A stretch of DNA of 64,000 nt from an uncultured Paraprevotella sp. Its GTDB lineage: Bacteria > Bacteroidota > Bacteroidia > Bacteroidales > Bacteroidaceae. Numbering within the stretch: position 1 is the first letter of the stretch; each line of letters begins with the position of its first letter. The stretch is taken from assembly GCA_944321365.1 (NCBI GenBank), contig CALULA010000001.1, positions 248,001 through 312,000 of the forward strand, given 5' to 3'. Position numbers and translations under genes: made by a program. This document shows positions 56,795-64,000 of this stretch, piece by piece. Under the pieces are notes generated by a model. That model had not been told where the DNA came from and made no database searches. It saw only the letters and a program-made list of their open reading frames with translations.

Positions 56795-57997
56795 ATGCCT
56801 AAAATATCTGCACGTGGTCAGGAAATGCCGGAGTCGCCGATCCGTAAACTGGCTCCGTTGGCTTTCGAAGCCAAGAAAAAAGGGATTCATGTGTATCATC
56901 TGAATATAGGCCAGCCCGATTTACCTACTCCGCATACTGCAATCGAAGCCATCCGGAATTTTGACCGCAAGGTGTTGGAATACAGCCCCAGCCAAGGCTT
57001 TCTGAGTTATCGTGAAAAGCTGGTCGGATATTATGAAAAGTACAATATTCATCTTAGTGCAGAGGACATCATTGTCACCTCCGGCGGTTCGGAAGCCGTG
57101 CTTTTCGCGTTCCTTTCCTGCCTGAATCCGGGAGATGAGATTATTGTTCCCGAACCGGCCTATGCCAATTACATGGCTTTTGCTATTTCTGCGGGAGCGG
57201 TTATCCGCACGATTTCCACGACTATCGAAGAAGGGTTCTCATTGCCCAAGGTGGAAAAGTTTGAAGAACTGATCAACGACCGTACGCGGGCGATCTTGAT
57301 TTGCAATCCGAACAATCCGACCGGTTATCTCTATACGCGTCGGGAAATGAATCAGATACGCGATTTGGTGAAGAAATATGATTTGTATTTGTTCTCGGAT
57401 GAAGTCTACCGTGAGTTTATTTATACCGGATCTCCCTACATTTCAGCCTGCCATCTGGAAGGAATAGAGAACAACGTGGTGCTGATAGATTCTGTCTCTA
57501 AGCGTTATAGTGAATGCGGTATCCGCATCGGAGCATTGATAACGAAGAATCAGGAAGTCCGCAAGGCGGTGATGAAATTCTGTCAGGCTCGCCTGAGTCC
57601 TCCTCTGATCGGTCAGATTGCAGCGGAAGCATCGCTGGATGAACCGGAAGAATACGGACGTGAGGTGTATGAAGAGTATGTGGAGCGGCGTAAATGTCTG
57701 ATAGATGGCCTGAACCGTATTCCGGGGGTATATTCGCCCATTCCTATGGGGGCCTTCTATACCGTAGCCAAACTTCCGGTGGATGATGCCGAGGACTTCT
57801 GTGCCTGGTGTCTGCGTGATTTCAATTATGAGGGAGAGACGGTCATGATGGCTCCTGCGGCAGGTTTTTATACTACACCGGGGTCGGGAAAGAACGAGGT
57901 CCGCATTGCTTATGTGCTGAAGAAAGAGGACCTGATTCGGGCACTTTTTGTGTTGCGTAAGGCTTTGGAAGTCTATCCGGGGCGCGTGGCGGAGTGA
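56795..57997 (+). CDS. PLP-dependent class I/II aminotransferase
   Basis: 400 residues, fold type I. PLP lysine K236 in LIDSVSKRYSECGIRIG; phosphate-binding residues in GGSEAVLFAF (about 94-103); NPNNPTGYLY (about 170-179) with the conserved Asn; SDEVYREF (about 198-205) with the Asp/Tyr pair; substrate-carboxylate Arg in NEVRIAYV near 370. Length and order fit aspartate-type or aromatic aminotransferases; the amino-acid substrate cannot be told. It precedes the FtsX-type permease by 13 bp, probably cotranscribed. Confidence 0.92.
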   Translation: MPKISARGQEMPESPIRKLAPLAFEAKKKGIHVYHLNIGQPDLPTPHTAIEAIRNFDRKVLEYSPSQGFLSYREKLVGYYEKYNIHLSAEDIIVTSGGSEAVLFAFLSCLNPGDEIIVPEPAYANYMAFAISAGAVIRTISTTIEEGFSLPKVEKFEELINDRTRAILICNPNNPTGYLYTRREMNQIRDLVKKYDLYLFSDEVYREFIYTGSPYISACHLEGIENNVVLIDSVSKRYSECGIRIGALITKNQEVRKAVMKFCQARLSPPLIGQIAAEASLDEPEEYGREVYEEYVERRKCLIDGLNRIPGVYSPIPMGAFYTVAKLPVDDAEDFCAWCLRDFNYEGETVMMAPAAGFYTTPGSGKNEVRIAYVLKKEDLIRALFVLRKALEVYPGRVAE

Positions 57998-58010
57998 AAT
58001 CGGCGGCAAG

Positions 58011-59255
58011 ATGAATTTCAGTCTGTTTGTAGCCCGTCGTCTGTTCCGTAACAGCGGAGGCCGGAAAAGTGTGTCGCGTCCGGCCATTATGATAGCCATG
58101 TGGGGAGTGGCTATCGGGCTGGCGGTCATGATAGTCTCTGTCTGTGTGGTGATGGGCTTCAAAAGTGAAATCAGTTCTAAGGCTGTTGGCATCGGGTCGC
58201 ATATTCAGATTATGAACTATGATGCGTTGGTCTCTAACGCCCCGGAGCCGATAGCTGTCCCGCCTGCATTTGTACAGAAAATAGAAAACGTCGATGGGGT
58301 GCGTCACGTACAGCGTTTCTGTAATAAGGAAGGCATACTGAAAACAGACGATGCTTTCAAGGGGATTTTGTTGCATGGCGTCGGTCCGGAATTCGATCCG
58401 TCTTTTTTGAAAGAGAATCTGGTCGACGGAGAGATACCTTTATTCTCAGATACGGTTTCAACAAACCGGATTGTCATTTCACAGCAGATGGCCGATGAAC
58501 TGCATCTGCAGGTCGGCATGAAAGTTTTTGCTTATTTCTTTGAACAGGCGGTGCGCACACGTCGTTTCACCGTAGCCGGTATATACAGGACGAATATGTC
58601 TGATTTTGACAAAACGCTGGTCTTTACGGACCTATATACCTGCAATCGCCTGAACGGTTGGGAGACGGACCAGTACGGTGGTGTGGAAATTACCGTGAAA
58701 GATTTCAGTCAGACCGACCTGGTGGCCGGACAGTTGGTGAAAATGGTCAACCGGCAGACAGATGCTTATGGGGCTACTTATGTGACAATGACTATACAGG
58801 AGCTTTACCCTCAAATCTTTGCATGGCTGAGTCTGCTGGACGTCAATGTCTGGGTCATACTGGCACTGATGGTCGCTGTGGCCGGATTCACGATGATTTC
58901 CGGCTTGTTGATTATCATTCTGGAGCGAACCAATTTTATTGGAATCATGAAAGCTTTGGGGGCAACGAACAGCGGCATCCGTCATATTTTTCTTTGTTTT
59001 TCCGTTTTTGTTATAGGGAAAGGTCTGTTTTGGGGGAATATCATAGGCATCGGACTGGTGGCACTTCAGTATTATTTCGGTGTGTTCCATTTGGATGCCG
59101 CGACTTATTATGTAGATGTCGTGCCTGTATTGTTCAATGGATGGTACATATTGGCCATTAACATCGCGACAATGCTGATATGCATCCTGGTCCTTGTGCT
59201 GCCCAGCTACTTGATTTCTCGGATACATCCCGCAAAATCCATTCGTTTCGAGTAA
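58011..59255 (+). CDS. FtsX/LolC-like ABC transporter permease
   Basis: 414 residues from the ATG at 58011 (MNFSLFVARRLFRN). One N-terminal helix (about 25-47, AIMIAMWGVAIGLAVMIVSV), a long periplasmic MacB-like core domain (about 50-270), then three helices at about 280-310, 325-350 and 375-400 forming the FtsX core. The C-terminal SRIHPAKSIRFE tail is typical of LolC/LolE-like permeases. The ATPase partner is not adjacent, so it may be encoded elsewhere. Likely lipoprotein release or envelope maintenance; a MacB-type exporter is also possible. Confidence 0.87.
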   Translation: MNFSLFVARRLFRNSGGRKSVSRPAIMIAMWGVAIGLAVMIVSVCVVMGFKSEISSKAVGIGSHIQIMNYDALVSNAPEPIAVPPAFVQKIENVDGVRHVQRFCNKEGILKTDDAFKGILLHGVGPEFDPSFLKENLVDGEIPLFSDTVSTNRIVISQQMADELHLQVGMKVFAYFFEQAVRTRRFTVAGIYRTNMSDFDKTLVFTDLYTCNRLNGWETDQYGGVEITVKDFSQTDLVAGQLVKMVNRQTDAYGATYVTMTIQELYPQIFAWLSLLDVNVWVILALMVAVAGFTMISGLLIIILERTNFIGIMKALGATNSGIRHIFLCFSVFVIGKGLFWGNIIGIGLVALQYYFGVFHLDAATYYVDVVPVLFNGWYILAINIATMLICILVLVLPSYLISRIHPAKSIRFE

Positions 59256-59339
59256 CACACATTTCGTTTGTTTTGCGATATTGTTTCATTCTTATGAAGA
59301 ATGTTACTAAAGTTTAATGGTGGCGAAAGGGAAATTTCG

Positions 59340-59347
59340 TATCTTTG
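59340..59347 (+). promoter_or_regulatory. -7 box (TATCTTTG) for the phosphate transporter
   Basis: Exact match followed by CAAC, 26 bp before the ATG at 59374. Confidence 0.7.
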
Positions 59348-59373
59348 CAACAGGAATATAAATAGAAATTCGT

Positions 59374-61635
59374 ATGGAATATGTTTATTTGGGAGTTGTG
59401 ATATTCCTGTTCATCCTCTCCGCTTTTGACCTGTTTGTCGGTGTAAGTAACGATGCAGTGAATTTTTTGGGCTCGGCAATCGGTTCAAAGGTGGCTCGCT
59501 TTAAGACGATTTTGATAGTAGCGGCTATAGGTATATTCGTGGGGGCTACGACCAGTGACGGTATGATGGACATTGCCCGTCACGGCATTTTCCGTCCGGA
59601 ATTCTTTTCATTCGAGGAATTGATGTGCGTCTTTTTGGCTGTTGTGGCGTCTGATGTCATTTTGCTGGACATATTCAACACCTTAGGAATGCCGACTTCT
59701 ACGACTGTATCTATGGTTTTTGAATTGTTGGGAGGAAGCACGGCTTTGGCTATGGTCAAGATGATGCACGACTCTTCGCTGACTTATGCCGGACTGATTA
59801 ATACAGATAAGGCTTTTTCTGTGATTCTGGCCATTTTCCTTTCTGTGGCCATCGCCTTTGTATTCGGCTTGATCGTGCAGTGGATTGCCCGCGTTGTGTT
59901 TACTTTTCATTATACCCGTCATTTGAAATATACCGTAGGGCTGTTTGGAGGACTTTCGGTAACGGCTATCGCCTATTTCCTTATGGTGAAAGGGTTTGGC
60001 AGTGCGTCGTTCATGACGTCTGAGGTGAAGGAGTGGATTGCAGGGCATACGCATGTCATACTGATCAGCTTTATCGTAGGATTTACATTGTTGATGCAGA
60101 TACTGCATTGGTGCAAGGTGAATGTGTTTAAGGTGATTGTTCTTTTCGGTACGTTCTCGCTTGCGATGGCTTTTGCCGGTAATGACCTGGTGAATTTTAT
60201 AGGAGTGACATTGGCCGGCTTTTCTTCTTATCAGGATTTTGTAGCTACTCCTGGTGCTGTGCCTTCCACGCACATGATGGGAGTCCTGAACGAGTCGGCG
60301 GGTACTTCTGTTTATTTTCTTGTCGGTGCCGGTCTTGTTATGATGATAGCCCTGATGACCTCAAAGAAAGCACAGAATGTGGTGAAGACTTCTGTTGATT
60401 TGTCCCGTCAGACTGCAGGCGACGAGATGTTCGGCTCCTCGCGTTTTGCCCGCCGTCTGGTTAGAAGCGTGCTTAACGGAAATGAATTCGTAGTGGAACA
60501 TACTCCGGTATTTCTGAAAAGATGGATAGATTCCCGCTTTAATAAGGACGAGGCAATTATCCCCAATGGAGCTGCGTTCGATCTGGTGCGGGCTTCGGTG
60601 AATCTGGTGCTGGCCGGACTGTTGATCGTGATGGGAACTTCTCTGAAGTTGCCCCTTTCCACTACGTATGTGGCTTTTATGGTGGGCATGGGATCGTCAT
60701 TGGCTGATAGGGCTTGGGGGCGTGAGAGCGCTGTGTTCCGGGTTACGGGGGTAATTTCCGTCATCGGAGGCTGGTTGATGACGGCTTGTGCGGCTTTCTT
60801 CCTTTGTTTTGTCGTTACGTTGTTCGTACATTTCGGAGGTGTGGTGGCAATGGTGCTATTGGTTGTTCTGGTCGTCGTGATGCTGGTCAGGAATAATCGC
60901 AATTACAAGAAGAAAGTGGCGGCAACACAGCGCGACGAAATCTTCACGGAGCTGGCACAGACGAACGACAAGGACGTGGCTTGGACGTTGTTGAACAAGC
61001 ATATCAGCCTTTATCAGTCGCGGATGGTGAGGTATATTTCTGAAGCTTATCTGCAAATCACTACGGGATTGATTTCTGAAGATGTGAAGGTCTTGCGCAG
61101 GACATTGAACACGTTGGAGGATGAGCGGAAAAACTGGAAAGTGATTCGCCGTAAGGAACTGGTCGGATTGAGGAAGATAGACCCGCTGCAGGCAGTTGAA
61201 AAAGATACATGGTTTCATCTGGCATGCAACAGCTGCGAACAGTGTCTGTACTGTCTGAAGCGAATGTGTGAGCCGAGTCTTGAGCATGTAGACAATAATT
61301 TCAATCCTATGCCCGAAGAGTATGTCAGTGAGTTCATGCCGGTGCGCAAAGGTGTTGAGCAACTGACGGCAGTGATTGCGGATATGGTAGAAAACAGCAA
61401 CTACGAGCAGGCTTTGGAAGTACGGAAGTTCGGGGATGAAATGAAAGCGCAGCTGTCTCAGTTGCGTAAAGTACAGCAGGAAAGAATCCGCAAGGGCGAC
61501 ATGGATAATCTTAAGATTGAGTATTTGTATATGAGTACACTGCAAGAGACGCAGGAGATTATCGGTCATATGCGTCATTGGGTGCGTGCTTGCCGCCGCT
61601 TCCAGCAAGAAAAAGGTGTCGTAACCGTATTGTAA
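59374..61635 (+). CDS. PiT-family inorganic phosphate transporter with long C-terminal extension
   Basis: 753 residues. Two PHO4 repeats: GVSNDAVNFLGSAIG near 24-38 and FAGNDLVNFIGVTLAGF near 266-282 (GxNDxxN-like signatures), in about 10-12 helices to about 525. From about 526 the protein becomes hydrophilic and helical, with a charged coiled-coil-like region rich in Lys, Glu and Arg to the C-terminus (KLQ/LKRMCEPS segment); this domain is absent from standard PiT proteins of about 400-500 residues and resembles a PhoU-type helical bundle. It moves phosphate with H+ or Na+. It precedes rprY by 76 bp. Confidence 0.9.
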   Translation: MEYVYLGVVIFLFILSAFDLFVGVSNDAVNFLGSAIGSKVARFKTILIVAAIGIFVGATTSDGMMDIARHGIFRPEFFSFEELMCVFLAVVASDVILLDIFNTLGMPTSTTVSMVFELLGGSTALAMVKMMHDSSLTYAGLINTDKAFSVILAIFLSVAIAFVFGLIVQWIARVVFTFHYTRHLKYTVGLFGGLSVTAIAYFLMVKGFGSASFMTSEVKEWIAGHTHVILISFIVGFTLLMQILHWCKVNVFKVIVLFGTFSLAMAFAGNDLVNFIGVTLAGFSSYQDFVATPGAVPSTHMMGVLNESAGTSVYFLVGAGLVMMIALMTSKKAQNVVKTSVDLSRQTAGDEMFGSSRFARRLVRSVLNGNEFVVEHTPVFLKRWIDSRFNKDEAIIPNGAAFDLVRASVNLVLAGLLIVMGTSLKLPLSTTYVAFMVGMGSSLADRAWGRESAVFRVTGVISVIGGWLMTACAAFFLCFVVTLFVHFGGVVAMVLLVVLVVVMLVRNNRNYKKKVAATQRDEIFTELAQTNDKDVAWTLLNKHISLYQSRMVRYISEAYLQITTGLISEDVKVLRRTLNTLEDERKNWKVIRRKELVGLRKIDPLQAVEKDTWFHLACNSCEQCLYCLKRMCEPSLEHVDNNFNPMPEEYVSEFMPVRKGVEQLTAVIADMVENSNYEQALEVRKFGDEMKAQLSQLRKVQQERIRKGDMDNLKIEYLYMSTLQETQEIIGHMRHWVRACRRFQQEKGVVTVL

Positions 61636-61668
61636 TACAAGTTTCATAACCGTGCAACAATAAACGCG

Positions 61669-61676
61669 TAAATTTG
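61669..61676 (+). promoter_or_regulatory. -7 box (TAAATTTG) for rprYX
   Basis: Exact match followed by CCG, 35 bp before the rprY ATG. Confidence 0.6.
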
Positions 61677-61711
61677 CCGTCGGAACAGTAAACTTAAAAA
61701 CAATATCTCTG

Positions 61712-62410
61712 ATGAATGCAAATTACAGAATACTCGTTGTGGATGATGAAGAGGATTTGTGCGACATCCTGAAGTTCAATCTGGAAAATGAAGGGTATGA
61801 AGTGGAAACAGCAAATTCCGCTGAAGAAGCCTTGAAGATGGACCTGACCAAGTTTCACCTGCTGTTGCTGGATGTGATGATGGGCGAGATTTCGGGTTTC
61901 AAGATGGCCAAGATGCTTAAGCAAGTTCGGGAAACCCGTGACATCCCGATTATATTTCTGACTGCCAGAGATACGGAGAACGATGCAGTGACGGGCTTTA
62001 CGTTGGGTGCGGATGATTACATATCCAAACCCTTCTCTTTGAGAGAAGTGCAGATGCGCATCAAGGCAGTGCTCCGCCGTACTGCTCCGCAACGGGCTGT
62101 GCCGGCTGCATATATCGGTTTTAAGGAGCTGAAACTGGATTTGAACAAGAAAGAGGCCGTGCTTTGCGGAACGGCATTGTCCTTGACGAAAACGGAGTTC
62201 GAGATTCTGCGCCTGCTGCTGGAGAATGAGGGACGTGTGTTTTCACGTGCAGAGATTTTGCGTCGTATCTGGAACAATGATGCGGAAGTATTGGACCGTA
62301 CGGTGGATGTGAACATCACTCGCTTGCGGAAGAAACTCGATGGCTACGGCAAGTATGTCGTTACTCGTCTGGGATACGGTTATTGTTTTGATACTACGGT
62401 AAAGGAATAA
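61712..62410 (+). CDS. rprY: OmpR-family response regulator RprY
   Basis: 232 residues. Receiver domain 1-120: acidic pocket D11/D12, phosphoacceptor D54 in LLLLDVMMGE, Thr in FLTARD and Lys in ISKPFSLRE. C-terminal winged helix (about 135-230) with LSLTKTEFEILRLLLEN and RTVDVNITRLRKKL. The N-terminus NANYRILVVDDEEDLCDIL matches the Bacteroides RprY I recall. It sits directly before rprX (start 1 bp after the stop), the usual operon. Confidence 0.92.
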   Translation: MNANYRILVVDDEEDLCDILKFNLENEGYEVETANSAEEALKMDLTKFHLLLLDVMMGEISGFKMAKMLKQVRETRDIPIIFLTARDTENDAVTGFTLGADDYISKPFSLREVQMRIKAVLRRTAPQRAVPAAYIGFKELKLDLNKKEAVLCGTALSLTKTEFEILRLLLENEGRVFSRAEILRRIWNNDAEVLDRTVDVNITRLRKKLDGYGKYVVTRLGYGYCFDTTVKE

Positions 62411-62411
62411 G

Positions 62412-64000
62412 ATGAAGTACCGCTCGCTGTCTTTCAGTCATATTCTTTTTCTTTCGGTCATTGCCATATACAGTATCTTTGTCGTCAGTTTCCTGTATTA
62501 CCAATACAACCGGGAGAAAACCCACAAGGTGGAACTGCTGAATTCCACGCTGACGATGTTTAATGTGGATTTGTTTGAGCATCTTTCCGACAGTACTTTT
62601 GTCATCAGGGACTATGTTGAGCGTTATGGAGAGCGTCACGGACTGCGCAATTTGCGCGTAACACTCATCGATGGTGGGGGAAAGGTGCTGTTCGACAACG
62701 ATGTGGAGGCAAGAACGATGGCGGATGACAATCATCTGGACCGTGAGGAGATTCAAGGGGCCAAGGCTATGGGAAACGCTTATTCCATCAAACGCCCCTC
62801 TGAAACTGTGGGTGAGATGTTTTTTTATTCTGCCAGTTATTTTCCGGAAAAAGACTTGTATGTGCGCAGTGCTCTGCCTTATGACACTGATTTGATATAT
62901 ATGTTGAATGCCGACAAGGGCTATCTGTGGTTCACGTTTCTGTTGTCGGCCATTTTGTTCCTGGCCTTTTATAATCTGACGGCGCGTTTGGGGGCCATGA
63001 TTACACAGCTGCGACAGTTCGCCTACCGGGCAGATAAGGATGAGGATATCAACACAGAGGACTTGAAAGATTTGGGAAATACGGATCTGGGACAGATTTC
63101 ACGTCACATCATTGACATCTATACCCGTCTTCGCAAAGCTAAGGATGACTTGTTCCGTGAACGTGAAAAGCTGATCACACACTTGCAGATTTCCAATGAG
63201 GGACTGGCCATTTTCAGTCCGGGAAAGGATGTAGTGCTGGCCAACGGCCTCTTCATGCAGTACATCAACCTGATTTCCGATAAGAATATCGGCGGAATAG
63301 AAGAGGTGTTTCAGGTCAAGGAGCTGGAGCCTTTGTTTGATTTCATTAAAATGTCATGCGAGAATTTTTCTCAGGGAGATTTGAAACAGAAATTGTTCGT
63401 GATAGACAAGAACGGATATATTTTCAACCTTTCTGTCGCTCTTTTTGTGGACAACAGTTTTGAGATATCCATATCAGATATCACCAAACAAGAGGAGCAG
63501 GTGCGCATGAAGCAGCAAATCACGCAGAACATAGCTCACGAACTGAAGACGCCCGTGAGCAGCATCCAAGGCTATCTGGAGACCATCCTGAACAATCCGG
63601 ACCTGCCGCCCGAAATGTTGCGGAAGTTTCTGGAACGGAGTTTTGCCCAAAGCAACCGTCTGACAAACCTGTTACAGGACATTTCCACGCTGACACGGAT
63701 GACGGAGGCAGGGCAGATGATAGAGGTGACAGACGTGGAACTCTCGGCAATGATACACAACATCGTATCGGAGCTTACCTTGAAGCTGGAGGAGAAGAGC
63801 ATGACGGTGTCTGTGAACATTCCCGAACCGTTGACGATTCAAGGGAATTCATCCTTGCTGTATTCCATTTTCCGCAATTTGATGGACAACGCTATCGCCT
63901 ATGCCGGTGTCGGGACACATGTGAATCTGGTTTGCTATTCCGAGGACGAAGAGACGTACTATTTCAGTTTCAGCGACAATGGAGTGGGAGTGGATCCTAA
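62412..64000 (+). CDS. rprX: Sensor histidine kinase RprX (cut by window end)
   Basis: The first 529 codons are present. First membrane helix about 8-30 (SHILFLSVIAIYSIFVVSF), periplasmic region about 31-170, second helix about 173-193, then a PAS-like region and the HisKA domain with His376 in NIAHELKTPVSS. N box NLMDNAIAYA and G1 box SDNGVGVDP lie near the window end; the rest of the ATPase domain is outside. The start at 62412 overlaps nothing and follows rprY by 1 bp. Its placement behind a phosphate transporter suggests a PhoR-like role; this is inference. Confidence 0.9.
   Translation, partial: MKYRSLSFSHILFLSVIAIYSIFVVSFLYYQYNREKTHKVELLNSTLTMFNVDLFEHLSDSTFVIRDYVERYGERHGLRNLRVTLIDGGGKVLFDNDVEARTMADDNHLDREEIQGAKAMGNAYSIKRPSETVGEMFFYSASYFPEKDLYVRSALPYDTDLIYMLNADKGYLWFTFLLSAILFLAFYNLTARLGAMITQLRQFAYRADKDEDINTEDLKDLGNTDLGQISRHIIDIYTRLRKAKDDLFREREKLITHLQISNEGLAIFSPGKDVVLANGLFMQYINLISDKNIGGIEEVFQVKELEPLFDFIKMSCENFSQGDLKQKLFVIDKNGYIFNLSVALFVDNSFEISISDITKQEEQVRMKQQITQNIAHELKTPVSSIQGYLETILNNPDLPPEMLRKFLERSFAQSNRLTNLLQDISTLTRMTEAGQMIEVTDVELSAMIHNIVSELTLKLEEKSMTVSVNIPEPLTIQGNSSLLYSIFRNLMDNAIAYAGVGTHVNLVCYSEDEETYYFSFSDNGVGVDP

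Overview
The window looks like a Bacteroidales chromosome (Bacteroides, Phocaeicola or a close relative; the species cannot be fixed from the sequence). Many genes are preceded by the Bacteroidetes sigma-ABfr -7 box (TAnnTTTG) rather than a sigma70 -10 box. The gene content also fits: PorT-type barrels, a DUF3078 outer-membrane protein, a CHU_C/T9SS-type C-terminal domain, a propeller-AraC regulator, RprXY, GH127, and ROK and Nudix sugar genes. Most of the window is core chromosome, with two carbohydrate-active islands. I see no insertion sequence, CRISPR array, rRNA or phage gene.

Layout. 1-4.7 kb: a close-packed minus-strand run of LysE exporter, DUF4924, rfbD, prfC, tsaC and a ClC channel cut by the window edge, divergent from a ROK sugar kinase. 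5.9-8.1 kb: a zeta-toxin-like P-loop gene overlapping a small downstream ORF, then trmD and an orphan BlaI-type repressor. 8.6-8.9 kb: a tRNA-Ser/tRNA-Glu operon with promoter and terminator. 9-13.2 kb: Ca2+/Na+ antiporter, Zn-peptidase, a lipoprotein with a small Cys-rich protein, and ridA with threonine ammonia-lyase. 13.4-18.3 kb: TPR protein, a Nudix-type sugar regulator with a XylE-like symporter, and a TlpA-like lipoprotein. 18.4-21.2 kb: a large secreted alginate-lyase-like protein. 21.6-27.1 kb: dapA, ligA, a PorT-like barrel and a LysM/periplasmic-binding fusion. 27.2-31.3 kb: CHU_C protein, uvrA, ybaK. 31.5-38.7 kb: MFS, S9 peptidase, yidC, pyrG. 39-51.4 kb: a glycan-degradation island without SusC/SusD (GH2, membrane-anchored AraC regulator, heparinase II/III-like lyase, GH127, serine hydrolase) plus two truncated gene fragments. 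51.8-59.3 kb: DUF3078, engB, recR, a membrane protein, GT2, GNAT, an aminotransferase and an FtsX-type permease. 59.4-64 kb: a PiT phosphate transporter followed by rprY and rprX, the last cut by the window end.

Working together: threonine ammonia-lyase makes the reactive enamine that RidA removes. The Nudix regulator probably senses a pentose imported by the XylE-like symporter. GH2, the lyase and GH127 probably act in turn on one acidic, arabinose- and galactose-containing glycan. RprXY sits directly behind a phosphate transporter.

The most unusual signal is not a gene. Short arrays with exactly 22-bp periodicity, each unit carrying a core like TTGCGCA or TTTCCGCA, occur at four well-separated places (15075-15140, 21373-21460, 31378-31443, 56596-56683). 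The last lies inside the 3' end of the acetyltransferase gene. A fifth, weaker one is at 8148-8235.
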